21,708 bases of DNA from a virus, in the IMG/VR virus record IMGVR_UViG_3300043399_000941, positions 1 to 21,708 of that record; one strand, written 5' to 3'. The notes under the pieces are model-generated. The model was not told the origin of the DNA. It saw only the letters and a list, made by a program, of their open reading frames with translations, and ran no database searches. The translations under genes were made by a program, and so were the position numbers. This document shows, piece after piece, positions 1 through 8,060 of this stretch; positions within the stretch are counted from its first letter, which is position 1, and the number at the start of each line of letters is the position of its first letter.

Positions 1-146
1 GGGCAGCGACCCCCAAAATTTAGCTGATTCAAACCCGCCGAGCTCCTACCGCACCAGCTTGGCGGCGGCGGCGGGGTGTCAAAACGGCACTTTCACGCGC
101 AATAATCTCAGTTCTTTGTGTTTCACGCCTATGCGCCGCAAATCGC

Positions 147-161
147 TGGTAGAATCTACCA
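147..161. promoter_or_regulatory. Candidate operator dyad
   Basis: TGGTAGA and TCTACCA are perfect 7-base inverted arms around a single central A. A one-base loop cannot form an RNA hairpin, so a dimeric DNA-binding protein is the more natural reading. The dyad sits 20 bases upstream of the candidate TACCTTTG promoter element and 45 bases before the start codon at 207. No regulator gene lies in the window. A dyad of this length will occur somewhere in 21 kb by chance; its position is what makes it interesting. Confidence 0.35.
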
Positions 162-181
162 CGTGTTTGCACGCTTTTTCG

Positions 182-189
182 TACCTTTG
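182..189 (+). promoter_or_regulatory. Candidate Bacteroidota-type -7 promoter element (TACCTTTG)
   Basis: TACCTTTG matches the TAnnTTTG -7 consensus of Bacteroidota housekeeping promoters and ends 17 bases before the ATG at 207. The nearest TTTG upstream (166-169) is only 12 bases away, shorter than the usual spacing of about 19-20 bases to the -33 element, so only half of the promoter is convincing. If real, it would drive the ParB-like and PP-loop genes and perhaps the terminase genes. Confidence 0.35.
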
Positions 190-206
190 CGGAAAAGTGG
201 AAGCAG

Positions 207-950
207 ATGGCAAAGAACATCACGGAAAATACGCTGGCGATCGTGTATCGCAATGTTGAAGAGCTCGTTCCCTACGCGAACAACGCTCGCCGCCACGACA
301 ATCTCAAAGAACTCGAAGCGAACATTCGCCGCTTCGGTTTCCTCGATCCCATCGGCGTGGATGGCGCGGGCACGATCGTTTGGGGGCACGGGCGACTGCT
401 GGCCGCGAAGAACGTCGGCCTCGAGACCGTTCCCGTTATCGAGCTGCCCGCGCACCTGAGCGCCGAGGAGATCCGCGCCGTTCGTTTGGCGCACAACAAG
501 CTCACGGAAACGAGCGGGTGGATGGAAGACATCCTCGCCCAGGAGCTCCGCGAGCTGGCCGACTTGGGGCAGGCGATCGACCTGTTGGGCTGGGACGATT
601 CCGAGCTCGAGAAGCTCACCCGCGAAATGAGCAAGGCGATCGAGCAGCAGACCCGCGAACTCACGCAGGACGACGATGAGGAAGACGACGAGGACGACGA
701 GGAAGAGAAGCCCGCGAAGGTCGTCGAGCTGGGCGACCCCAAGCCCGCAGCAGGCCCCGAGGCATCCCCAGCCGACGCCCCGCAGCCCTTGCCGCCAGGC
801 GAGCGCTACGTGGAATTTTCGTTGGTGCTGCGCGAGGCCGAGCGCGACGAGCTGGTGGAAAAGATCAAGGCCATCAGTTCGGAGCTGGGTGTGGACGACG
901 ACGGCGCGGCGCTGCTGCACGTGGTTCGGAACTGGGGAGCGACGTCGTGA
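207..950 (+). CDS. ParB/Srx-fold protein, IbrB-like
   Basis: This 247-aa protein has a ParB N-terminal-type nuclease/NTPase fold. After a short leader, residues 15-30 give the VEELVPYANNARRH start of the domain, and residues 60-63 give the GHGR box that replaces the GERR box of chromosomal ParB in phage and methylase-linked members. No methylase domain follows. Residues 154-167 are an almost purely Asp/Glu linker, then a Pro-rich stretch and a small C-terminal domain. The stop overlaps the next start (GTGA, 947-950), so it is translationally coupled to a PP-loop protein. This pairing resembles E. coli IbrB/IbrA. A role in DNA modification, nicking or regulation is inference; a plasmid-partition role is unlikely because there is no ParA partner and no HTH domain is visible. 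Confidence 0.8.
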   Translation: MAKNITENTLAIVYRNVEELVPYANNARRHDNLKELEANIRRFGFLDPIGVDGAGTIVWGHGRLLAAKNVGLETVPVIELPAHLSAEEIRAVRLAHNKLTETSGWMEDILAQELRELADLGQAIDLLGWDDSELEKLTREMSKAIEQQTRELTQDDDEEDDEDDEEEKPAKVVELGDPKPAAGPEASPADAPQPLPPGERYVEFSLVLREAERDELVEKIKAISSELGVDDDGAALLHVVRNWGATS

Positions 951-1699
951 ACCCCGAGCTCGATCACGCCGACCACTACAAGCGCTCCGCGAACCTGCGG
1001 CACTTCCTGTATGCGAGGGAGAACGCGCATCGGGACATCAGCAAGGTAGCGACAAAGGCGCTGCTCGATCGCCTGCGGTGGTTCGTCGAAAGGGTGGTTA
1101 CTGCCGCCGAGCTGCCGACGCCCCCCGTCTTCGGTTGGAGTGGCGGAAAAGAGTCTGCCGTGCTGGAGTACGTGCTCAGGCCGTTCGGATGGCGCTCGGT
1201 GTGCGTGCTTACGCAGCTCGAGTTGCCCATTAGCGAGAAGTTCATCTCGCGGGCGCTGCCAAAGAACTTCACCGTCGCCACGACTCGCCACGACGTCGCC
1301 TGGTTGAAAGTGAACGACGAGTACCTGTTTCCGCGCGAGCCCGAGCAGATCAACAAGTGGCGGAAAATCACGGTGTTCGACACGTTGGAGGACTACGCCA
1401 AGACCTTCAACGCGGGGATGATGATCACGGGGCGGCGGCGCACGACGGGCGACAAGGTGCCAGGCATCATCGCGGTGGGCGAACGGCAGGTAAAGAACTT
1501 CGCCCCGCTGCTCGATCTCACCACGTCGGAGATTTGGGCGATGATGCGGCACTTCGACCTTCCCGAGCATCCGCTCTATGAGCTGGCGCCCAGCTCGCTG
1601 GTGCGAGGCACGGGCGGCTGGCCGATGCTCACGAGTTGGGAGACGATGCGCGGCGTTGATCGCGAGTTTTGCGCGGAAATGCGTACCTATTTCGCGTAA
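947..1699 (+). CDS. PP-loop ATPase, PAPS-reductase-fold, IbrA-like
   Basis: This 250-aa protein has the adenosine-nucleotide PP-loop SGGKES at residues 65-70, the signature of the PAPS reductase/ATP-pyrophosphatase fold. A second basic patch, GRRRTTGDK, lies near residues 160-168 and is a likely nucleotide-phosphate contact. The C-terminal catalytic cysteine motif of true PAPS reductase (ECGxH) and paired iron-sulphur cysteines are absent, so sulphate reduction is unlikely. The protein may activate a substrate by adenylation, as DndC- and IbrA-type relatives are thought to do. The start is a GTG overlapping the ParB-like stop by 4 bases. Phages often carry this pair next to the terminase genes, as here; its true substrate is not known to me. 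Confidence 0.8.
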   Translation: MNPELDHADHYKRSANLRHFLYARENAHRDISKVATKALLDRLRWFVERVVTAAELPTPPVFGWSGGKESAVLEYVLRPFGWRSVCVLTQLELPISEKFISRALPKNFTVATTRHDVAWLKVNDEYLFPREPEQINKWRKITVFDTLEDYAKTFNAGMMITGRRRTTGDKVPGIIAVGERQVKNFAPLLDLTTSEIWAMMRHFDLPEHPLYELAPSSLVRGTGGWPMLTSWETMRGVDREFCAEMRTYFA

Positions 1700-1746
1700 A
1701 AGAGAAGAAAAGCAACCAAAAACAGGACAAAACAACCACGTAGAAT

Positions 1747-2328
1747 ATGAAAACCAAGCTTAGAAACAGACCTGAAGGCCTCCCTGATGGGTATATGAGT
1801 ATGCGCGAATACGCCGAATCGCTGGGTATCGCGCATACTTCTGTCTACAATGCCATCAAGACGGGCAAGATCTCTAAGGTCGAATGGGGGGGAAAGGAGT
1901 GGATCAACAAGCCTGAAGCCGATGCGAATTGGTATGCAAAGTACAAGATCCAGGGCAATTCCAACCCGATCTTGCTGCAAACGCTGGCCAAAGGCGCGGG
2001 CGCCCCCGACGGCGAGCGCAAGCTAGACAAGATGGCCGCGTTGGAGCTCGCGAGCCAGCAGGAGCAGCTCTATAAGAGCCTGCTTCTCAAACAGAAGTAC
2101 GAGAAAGAAGCCCGCACGCTCGTCCCGCGCGAGGAGGTGAACAACCAGCTACGCGCCGTCGCCACCGCGCTGCGCGATCAACTGCTGCGCATCCCCGACC
2201 GCATCCTCGACGAGCTGCGGGCTACCACCGACCGCACCAAAGCTTTCAACCTGCTCTATGACGAGATCGAAAAGGTGCTGGTCGCTGTCTCGGAAGGCGA
2301 GCTCGATCGCATCATTGAGAAGCTCTAA
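1747..2328 (+). CDS. terS: Terminase small subunit, Nu1-like
   Basis: This 193-aa protein begins with a winged-helix/MerR-type DNA-binding motif (MSMREYAESLGIAHTSVYNA, about residues 17-36), as in lambda Nu1. A charged, predicted helical region with coiled-coil character follows (about residues 88-120), suited to oligomerisation and to contact with the large subunit. It should recognise the packaging site and load the motor onto phage DNA. It lies 11 bases before the terminase large gene. There is no Shine-Dalgarno; the ATG follows an A-rich leader containing AACCACGTAGAA (1734-1745), a 12-mer found again before the tail chaperone gene. The identification rests on the HTH, size and position. 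Confidence 0.85.
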   Translation: MKTKLRNRPEGLPDGYMSMREYAESLGIAHTSVYNAIKTGKISKVEWGGKEWINKPEADANWYAKYKIQGNSNPILLQTLAKGAGAPDGERKLDKMAALELASQQEQLYKSLLLKQKYEKEARTLVPREEVNNQLRAVATALRDQLLRIPDRILDELRATTDRTKAFNLLYDEIEKVLVAVSEGELDRIIEKL

Positions 2329-2339
2329 CCCCCACCAAT

Positions 2340-4229
2340 ATGGAGAAGAAAAAGAAGCGCGAACGAAGCGCCATCGAGGGATTCCTGCGCGGGCTGATGC
2401 CCGTCAAGCGGATGACCGTTTCGGAGTGGGCAGACCAATATCGGTTTCTGTCTGAGCTCGCATCCGCCGAGCCTGGCCGCTGGCGAACCAGCCGCGCGCC
2501 CTACCTCCGCGACATCCAAGACGCACTCAGCTCGGCAGCGAGCTACCAGCGCATCATCGTAATGAAAGGCGCGCAGCTCGGGCTTACCGAAGCGGGGCTA
2601 AACTGGCTCGGGTATCTGATGGATAACGACCCGTGCCCGATCCTCGCGGTGATGCCGACCGACTCGACAATGCGCCGCAACTCAAAGACGCGCATCGAGC
2701 CGATGATCGAGGCGACGCCTAGGTTGCGAGATAAGATCCTCGTCGGCGCCAAGCGCGACAGCCAAACGATGTTCGAGAAGTCGTTCGAGGGTGGCATCTT
2801 GCTGATGTGCGGCGCGAACTCGCCTTCGAACCTTGCCTCGCAGCCTGTGCGGGCGTTGTTCCTTGATGAGGTGGATCGCTACCCCGCCGACGCTGGTGGG
2901 GAAGGCAGCCCCGAGCAGCTCGCCGAGGCGCGGACGCGGACTTTCGCGCGGCGCAAGATCTTCAAGATCAGCACGCCCGTAACGAAAGGCGAGAGCGCGA
3001 TCGAGCGCGAGTACGAGCTCACCGACCAGCGCGAGTATCACGTGCCTTGCCCCGAGTGCGGGACGATGCAAACGCTTGTTTTCGAGCAGCTCCGATACAC
3101 CTACGACGCCAAACAGAAAGCCGCCCGCGACGCTCATTACGAGTGCGCACACTGCGGCCATCACATCCCCGAGCACAAGAAGCCCGAGATGCTCAGCGCT
3201 GGCGAGTGGATCGCCTCGGCGCCCGAGAAGAGCTCGCCCGTGATGATCGGGTTTTACATAAACTCCCTATACAGCCCCTACGGGTGGTTCTCCTGGGACG
3301 AGATCGCCACCCAGTACGAGCGCGCGATCGGCGACAACCTGAAAATGAAGGTGTTCACCAACACCACGCTCGGGCTGCCGTTCGCCGAGTCGGGGGAGGT
3401 GCCGAGCTGGGAGGCGCTCTACAATCGCCGCGAAACCTACGCCAAGGGCAAGCCGCCCAAGGGTGTCGTTATGCTTACCTGCGGCGTGGACGTCCAAAAG
3501 AACCGCCTTGAGTATCAGGTGGTTGGCTGGGGGCGGAACGACGAGAGCTGGGTGGTGGACTGGGATCGCATACCAGGCGACCCCGCCGAGGCCGCGACGT
3601 GGGAGAAGCTCGCGGCGGTGGTAAACACCATCTACACGCGCGAGGATGGGGTGCAGCTCCCCCTCTCGATGATGGCTGTCGATACGGGTTACCTGGCGTC
3701 GCACGTCTACGACTTCTGCCGCAGGTTCGATATCAGCCGCGTGGTAGCGATCAAGGGCAGCGACAACCCGCACATCCTCGTAAGCCCGCCGCGCACGATC
3801 GACTACAAGCCCGACGGCTCGAAGCTCGACAAGCTCACCATCGCGCTTTGGCAGGTGGGCGTGTCGGTGATCAAGTCAGACCTGTATGCGCGCCTCAAGC
3901 TCGCCCGCGACGGGGAGGGGAACGCGCCTCGGGGCTTCGTGCACTTCGGAGAGTTCAACGAGCCCGAGTACTTCAAGCAGCTCACCGCCGAGCAGCTCAC
4001 CTTTTCCGTGAAAAAGGGACGTACAAAGTACGAATGGACACTCAACTACCATCGAAATGAAGCCCTCGATATGTGGATTTACGCGCGTGCAGCGGCGATA
4101 ATTCGCGGTATCGATCGGTGGACGGACGATACTTTCCGTGCATTTGAAGACCAAGCAGCGCTGCAAATCGCGAAAAACTCGGGGCAGAATGCTCCCGCGA
4201 AGCGGAAACCAGCGTCGGATTTTTGGTAA
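2340..4229 (+). CDS. terL: Terminase large subunit, GpA family
   Basis: This 629-aa protein is the ATP-driven packaging motor and nuclease. The Walker A-like segment is KGAQLGLT (residues 76-83), Walker B is LFLDEVD (173-179) and the coupling motif STP follows at 211-213. CPEC (237-240) and CAHC (269-272) form a zinc-ribbon-like insertion typical of GpA-type enzymes. The C-terminal nuclease carries likely metal-binding aspartates in CGVDVQ (D384), AVDTGY (D448) and EALDMW (D577). Length is close to lambda gpA (641 aa). GpA-type terminases are usually linked to cos-type packaging, but no cos site was identified. It lies 11 bases after the small subunit and 30 bases before the gpW-type connector. 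Confidence 0.95.
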   Translation: MEKKKKRERSAIEGFLRGLMPVKRMTVSEWADQYRFLSELASAEPGRWRTSRAPYLRDIQDALSSAASYQRIIVMKGAQLGLTEAGLNWLGYLMDNDPCPILAVMPTDSTMRRNSKTRIEPMIEATPRLRDKILVGAKRDSQTMFEKSFEGGILLMCGANSPSNLASQPVRALFLDEVDRYPADAGGEGSPEQLAEARTRTFARRKIFKISTPVTKGESAIEREYELTDQREYHVPCPECGTMQTLVFEQLRYTYDAKQKAARDAHYECAHCGHHIPEHKKPEMLSAGEWIASAPEKSSPVMIGFYINSLYSPYGWFSWDEIATQYERAIGDNLKMKVFTNTTLGLPFAESGEVPSWEALYNRRETYAKGKPPKGVVMLTCGVDVQKNRLEYQVVGWGRNDESWVVDWDRIPGDPAEAATWEKLAAVVNTIYTREDGVQLPLSMMAVDTGYLASHVYDFCRRFDISRVVAIKGSDNPHILVSPPRTIDYKPDGSKLDKLTIALWQVGVSVIKSDLYARLKLARDGEGNAPRGFVHFGEFNEPEYFKQLTAEQLTFSVKKGRTKYEWTLNYHRNEALDMWIYARAAAIIRGIDRWTDDTFRAFEDQAALQIAKNSGQNAPAKRKPASDFW

Positions 4230-4234
4230 AAGCG

Positions 4235-4242
4235 TATCTTTG
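4235..4242 (+). promoter_or_regulatory. Candidate -7 promoter element (TATCTTTG)
   Basis: TATCTTTG fits the Bacteroidota TAnnTTTG element and ends 17 bases before the ATG at 4260, almost the same spacing as the element upstream of 207. It lies in the 30-base gap between terminase and connector genes. A correctly spaced TTTG is not seen 19-20 bases upstream. It could start a head/tail transcript. Occasional matches inside genes (for example in the tape measure near 13576) show that the motif alone is weak evidence. Confidence 0.35.
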
Positions 4243-4259
4243 TCGAAAACCAACCCGCT

Positions 4260-4496
4260 ATGTACACACAAGAGCAGATAACAGCCCTACGCGCAGCCAT
4301 TGCGACAGGCGCGACCGTCGTCGAATACGGCGACAAGCGCGTGGAATACCGCAGCCTCGCGGAGATGCGCAGCATTCTCGCCGAGATGGAGGCGGAGCTC
4401 GCTGGGCAGAAACAAAACGCGCGAACCAAGTTCGCGTATTTCAACTCGGGCGTGAACCAAGACACGACCACCGAGGAAAACCGCAAAAATTGGTAG
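4260..4496 (+). CDS. Lambda gpW-type head-tail connector
   Basis: This 78-aa protein matches the small gpW family: an N-terminal helix (TQEQITALRAAIATGA), a two-stranded hairpin with the typical VEYGDKRVEYRSLAEM segment, then a second helix. In lambda, gpW joins the portal ring to the neck and is needed for the head to accept a tail. The length is near lambda gpW (68 aa) with a short polar tail. Its position between terminase large subunit and portal is the lambda order (A-W-B). The stop is one base from the portal ATG. This is not the P2 gpW/gp25 baseplate protein, which is encoded separately at 16933. Confidence 0.85.
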   Translation: MYTQEQITALRAAIATGATVVEYGDKRVEYRSLAEMRSILAEMEAELAGQKQNARTKFAYFNSGVNQDTTTEENRKNW

Positions 4497-4497
4497 T

Positions 4498-5979
4498 ATG
4501 GGATTGTTTGAAAATTTCATCCGCTGGCTATCCCCGAGTAGGGCGCTCGCGCGCGAGGTAAGCCGCCAAAGCTTGGCCTATCTCGAAGGGCGAGGCTACA
4601 CGGCAGCGAGCAACGGGCGGCGCTTTGCCAACACGCCAGCACCGCAGACCTCCGCAAATGCCGAGCTGGTGCTAACCCTGCCGCAGCTTCGGGGGCGCTC
4701 ACGCGAGTTTGCGCGCAACAACCCCTACGTCGATCGCGCTCTCGAGGTGATCGCCAACAACGTCGTCGGCACGGGTGTGCGCGCGGCGTTCACGGTCGAA
4801 AAAGGGAAAGGCGCAAAGAACGCCGAGGCGAAACTTAAGCTTGCCTGGAATCGCTGGGCAGACAAAACCGAGTGCGACTTCGACGGACAAACGAACCTTT
4901 ACGGGCTGCAAAAGCTCGTGATGCGAGCCGTGGCGGAATCGGGCGAGGCGTTGATTATCAAGCGCACAAACCCCACGCGCCGCACGCTCGAGCTGCAAGT
5001 ACTCGAGGGGGATTTCCTCGACAGCAACCGACACAACGGTTTCGCGTATGGGTTCAATAACGAGGACGGCAGTTACGATTTTCACGGCATCCGATTCGAT
5101 CGGGATGGCCGTCGGATCGGCTATTGGCTGTTCGACAATCACCCAGGGGAGTATCGCGGCAGCTTCGAATCTCGTCTCGTGCCCGCCGACGACGTGATTC
5201 ACGTCTTCCGACGGCTGCGACCAGGCCAACAGCGCGGCGCGCCTTTCGGCGTTGCTGCCTTCCTGAGAATCAAGGACTACGACGATTACGAGGCCGCGCA
5301 ATTGATGCGCAACAAGGTAGCCGCGTGCTTCGCTGCCTTTGTGTCAGTCCCTTCGACGGGCATCCCGACCAACGGCGAGCAGTTCGAGCGGATCGAGCCA
5401 GGGATGATCTCGTATCTCAACCCTGGCGAAGACATCCGTTTCGGAGCTCCCCCGCAGGTGGAAGGCTACGAGCCATACAGCCGCCAGCAGCTCCGAGCGA
5501 TCGCCATCGCCTACGGCATAACGTACGAAAGTCTTACGGGCGATTTGTCGAACGTGAACTTCTCGAGCGGGCGTATGGGGTGGATCGAAATGCACCGAGG
5601 CATCACCTCGATGCAGCGCGATTTGATGATGCCCGCGCTAGATCGAGTGTTCCAGTGGTTCACTGATTATCTTTCGATTGCGACTGGATTTACCGCCCCT
5701 GTGTACGTCGAATGGACTGCGCCTAGACGCGAGATGATCGACCCCGTGAAAGAAACGCGGGCGATCGTCGAAAGCGTACAGGCGGGTATCCGTTCGTATC
5801 ACGAGGTTTGCCGCGAGCTCGGTTTCGATCCCGACGACACGTTGGAGGAAATCAAGAAGTTCTACGACGCGATCGACGCCTCGGGGTTGAAGCTCTCGAG
5901 CGACTTCCGCACGCAGATGAAGCCGCCCGAAAACGGTTTAGCTTCGGACAATTCGACAGGTAACGCACCGAGCGCGTAA
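4498..5979 (+). CDS. Portal protein, lambda gpB family
   Basis: This 493-aa protein should form the dodecameric ring at the packaging vertex. The N-terminal half has the family's RSREFARNNPYVDRAL segment followed by NNVVGTGVRAAF (about residues 70-100), and the later SLTGDLSNVNFSSGRMGW stretch (about 349-366) is the conserved lambda-portal signature. Lambda gpB is 533 aa, so the protein is full length. It starts one base after the gpW stop with no Shine-Dalgarno. The C-terminal 30 residues are polar and variable, as is normal. An 87-base gap with an A-rich leader follows before the capsid gene. Confidence 0.93.
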   Translation: MGLFENFIRWLSPSRALAREVSRQSLAYLEGRGYTAASNGRRFANTPAPQTSANAELVLTLPQLRGRSREFARNNPYVDRALEVIANNVVGTGVRAAFTVEKGKGAKNAEAKLKLAWNRWADKTECDFDGQTNLYGLQKLVMRAVAESGEALIIKRTNPTRRTLELQVLEGDFLDSNRHNGFAYGFNNEDGSYDFHGIRFDRDGRRIGYWLFDNHPGEYRGSFESRLVPADDVIHVFRRLRPGQQRGAPFGVAAFLRIKDYDDYEAAQLMRNKVAACFAAFVSVPSTGIPTNGEQFERIEPGMISYLNPGEDIRFGAPPQVEGYEPYSRQQLRAIAIAYGITYESLTGDLSNVNFSSGRMGWIEMHRGITSMQRDLMMPALDRVFQWFTDYLSIATGFTAPVYVEWTAPRREMIDPVKETRAIVESVQAGIRSYHEVCRELGFDPDDTLEEIKKFYDAIDASGLKLSSDFRTQMKPPENGLASDNSTGNAPSA

Positions 5980-6066
5980 AATCCTGACAATAAGTCAGAA
6001 AAAAACGCGGCAGCGCGGAGCTTGGAACGGAAAAAATACGTACAATTGCAGAAACATTCGCAAACT
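5980..6066 (+). other. A-rich leader upstream of capsid gene
   Basis: This 87-base gap is the longest gap after the terminase genes apart from the tRNA interval. It has a small inverted repeat (CTGAC 5984-5988, GTCAG 5994-5998), then an A run rather than a T run, so it is not a + strand terminator. TACAATTG at 6041-6048 differs from TAnnTTTG by one base. A TTG at 6022 would extend the capsid frame by 15 residues, but those residues are not protease-like and the ATG at 6067 is preferred. The stretch may be an untranslated leader for the abundant capsid mRNA. Confidence 0.4.
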
Positions 6067-8022
6067 ATGCCTGCATCTACTAACCGTTCTTTGCCCGTGC
6101 TGCATACGCGCGCGAGCATCGAGGCCGCAAGCTGGAACGCCGAGGAGCGCACGATTGACGTCGTGTTTGCTACCGAGACGCCAGTACGTCGGTTTGACTG
6201 GGAGGATTGGGAAGAGTTCGACGAGGTGTTGGACGTAAGCCCGTCCGCAATGGATCTTTCACGCGCAGGCAGCGGCTTGCCCGTTTTCAAAGATCACCGC
6301 GCCAGCGTGGACAACCAACTGGGGCGCGCGGACAAAATCAGGATCGATGGGAAGCGAGCGATCGCGACCATCCGATTCACGTCCAACCCCGCGCACGCGC
6401 CTCTGATCGAGGACATCCGATCGGGGCTGATCAACAACATCAGCGTCGGTTACCGAGTACTCGAATACACGACCTCCAAAAAGAAAGCGGACGGCTCTCG
6501 CGCCGAGTACCGCGCTACACGCTGGATGCCGCTGGAAATCAGCGTTGTAGGCGTGCCCGCCGATCCCAACAGCCAAACGATCCGATCCGCAACCGAGCCA
6601 AGCACCCATTTTCCCGTAATCATCAAAGACGAAACCATGTCTGAAAAACCGATCGAACCGATCGCGGACGACAAGCAGCCGAAGCCTGGCATCGACGCCG
6701 ACGCGCTGCGCCAAGCGGCTGAGGCGGAACGCCTGCGTTGCTTGGAGATCCGCAACATTGGACGCCGCGCAGGATTGTCCGATGCCTTCATCGATGAACA
6801 CATCTCGAAAAACACCGCCATCGAGAAGGTGCGCGAGCTCGCTTTCGATGCGCTGGCCGCGAAAGAGCATAAGCCGCGCGCTGGCGTGCAGTACGCGACT
6901 GTGGGCGACGACAACGAGCGAAACGCGATGCGCGAGGCGATGTCCGACGCGCTCATTCTGAGATCCGGTGCGATCGCTGGATATGATGAAAAGCTCGAGA
7001 AGCAGGACAAAGAAAAGCGTCGCCTGGCCGAGCAGTATCGCCACCTCTCGCTGAAGGACTTAGCGCGCAAGTGCCTGGAAAAATCGCGCGAGTACGACGA
7101 GAGCCTTCATCCGCTCAAGCTGGCAGAGCGCGCCTTCACAAGCACGACGGGCGACTTCCCAAACATCTTGGACGGCACCAACCGCCGCATCCTGCTCGAG
7201 AACTACGCCATCCAGTTGGACAAATGGCGTCAGATCTGCATCGTCGGTGCTGTTGGGGACTTCCGCGAGTACAAGCGCCTTCGTAAGGGAAGCTTGCCCA
7301 ACCTGACCAAGATCGCCGAGCTGCAAGAGTACGAAACTCTGCCGCTGAAGGATGGCAACTACGAACGCATCAAAATCGGTACGTATGGTAACACCATCAA
7401 CGTGTCGCGGCAGATGATCATCAACGACGACCTTCAGGCGTTCGCTTCCTTGGCTGCCGATCTTGGTCGTTCCGCTGCTCGTACCATCGACAACACCGTT
7501 TGGGCGTTGCTCGAGTCTAACCCAGAGATGGGCGACGGTGAGCGGCTTTTCTCGGCGGCGCACAACAACGTGGGCACTATCGGCACAGCTCCGAGTATCG
7601 CTGCATTCGACGTGATCCGTACTGCGATGTCCGAGCAGCGCGACCCCAATGGCAACGATTATCTCGACATCCAGCCGCACACGATCGCAATCCATCCTTC
7701 GCTTCGCAGCAAGGTCGATCAGATCAACAAGTCGATGTATGACCTCAGCGCCGCCACGGCGACTTTCACGCCCAACGTCGTCGAAGGGATGTTCAAGCAG
7801 ATCGTGGACACGCCCAAGTTGACCAATCGACTCGACTACTACGTCTTCGCAGACAAGGCGATCATCCCCACGCTCGAAGTAGCGTTCCTCAACGGCGTCC
7901 AAGAGCCCTTTATGGAAACGCAGACGGGCTTCCACGTGGACGGCCAGGAATGGAAGATTCGCCTCGATTTTGGTGTCGCCGCCATTGATTGGCGCGGCGC
8001 TTACAAACAAATCGGCGCGTAA
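6067..8022 (+). CDS. Prohead protease (S78) fused to major capsid protein
   Basis: From ATG 6067 the product is 651 aa. Residues 10-175 are an HK97-type S78 protease: catalytic His in VFKDHR (H77) and Ser in NNISVGY (S126), followed by the family's GVPADP. Residues 191-290 are charged and helical, resembling a scaffold. From about 300 to the end is an HK97-fold major capsid protein, with the typical LADLGRSAARTIDN and DYYVFAD segments. Fusion makes protease, scaffold and coat one polypeptide that must cut itself during maturation. Met191 (6637) is in frame, follows ACC in A-rich surroundings, and could be an internal start for a scaffold-capsid form, as Nu3 lies within lambda C. A terminator-like hairpin follows immediately. 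Confidence 0.92.
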   Translation: MPASTNRSLPVLHTRASIEAASWNAEERTIDVVFATETPVRRFDWEDWEEFDEVLDVSPSAMDLSRAGSGLPVFKDHRASVDNQLGRADKIRIDGKRAIATIRFTSNPAHAPLIEDIRSGLINNISVGYRVLEYTTSKKKADGSRAEYRATRWMPLEISVVGVPADPNSQTIRSATEPSTHFPVIIKDETMSEKPIEPIADDKQPKPGIDADALRQAAEAERLRCLEIRNIGRRAGLSDAFIDEHISKNTAIEKVRELAFDALAAKEHKPRAGVQYATVGDDNERNAMREAMSDALILRSGAIAGYDEKLEKQDKEKRRLAEQYRHLSLKDLARKCLEKSREYDESLHPLKLAERAFTSTTGDFPNILDGTNRRILLENYAIQLDKWRQICIVGAVGDFREYKRLRKGSLPNLTKIAELQEYETLPLKDGNYERIKIGTYGNTINVSRQMIINDDLQAFASLAADLGRSAARTIDNTVWALLESNPEMGDGERLFSAAHNNVGTIGTAPSIAAFDVIRTAMSEQRDPNGNDYLDIQPHTIAIHPSLRSKVDQINKSMYDLSAATATFTPNVVEGMFKQIVDTPKLTNRLDYYVFADKAIIPTLEVAFLNGVQEPFMETQTGFHVDGQEWKIRLDFGVAAIDWRGAYKQIGA

Positions 8023-8060
8023 AAAAAACGGGGCGTTCCGCAGGTTCGCCCCCCCTTTTT
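8021..8060 (+). terminator. Rho-independent terminator after capsid gene
   Basis: GGGGCG (8030-8035) pairs with CGCCCC (8047-8052) around an 11-base loop, preceded by an A run (8021-8028) and followed three bases later by TTTTT (8056-8060). The flanking A and T runs make it look bidirectional. The genes downstream continue in the same direction only 28 bases later and no clear promoter separates them, so termination is probably partial, leaving capsid mRNA in excess over neck and tail mRNA. Confidence 0.75.

Larger units (their letters stand above)
1..206. other. Leader region upstream of the ParB-like gene
   Basis: No convincing gene is seen here. A short frame running through this stretch into the next gene has no recognisable protein character and no good start, so I leave it out. 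The first 20-30 bases could be the end of an upstream gene, but no frame identifies it. The region holds a 15-bp dyad (147-161), a TTTG (166-169) and a TACCTTTG (182-189), so it looks like a regulated promoter region for the genes that follow. Confidence 0.5.

Noticed and set aside
59-259. Short + strand frame before the ParB-like gene
   Set aside because: It has no protein-like character, overlaps the ParB-like start in another frame, and its GCG repeat explains the open frame.
156-920. Minus-strand open frame of 254 codons opposite the ParB-like gene
   Set aside because: It is the shadow of a GC-rich gene, is rich in Leu/Val/Arg, has no family signature, and runs opposite to a convincing coupled gene pair.
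806-1735. Minus-strand open frame of 309 codons
   Set aside because: It overlaps the PP-loop gene completely and has Arg/His-rich shadow composition and no recognisable domain.
5984-5998. CTGAC/GTCAG hairpin after the portal gene as a terminator
   Set aside because: The stem is only 5 bp and is followed by A residues instead of T residues on the + strand.
6022-6066. TTG start at 6022 for the capsid gene
   Set aside because: The added 15 residues do not match the protease family start, and the ATG at 6067 lies in a typical context.
7060-8010. Minus-strand open frame of 316 codons opposite the capsid gene
   Set aside because: The capsid gene on the + strand is certain; the reverse frame has shadow composition only.
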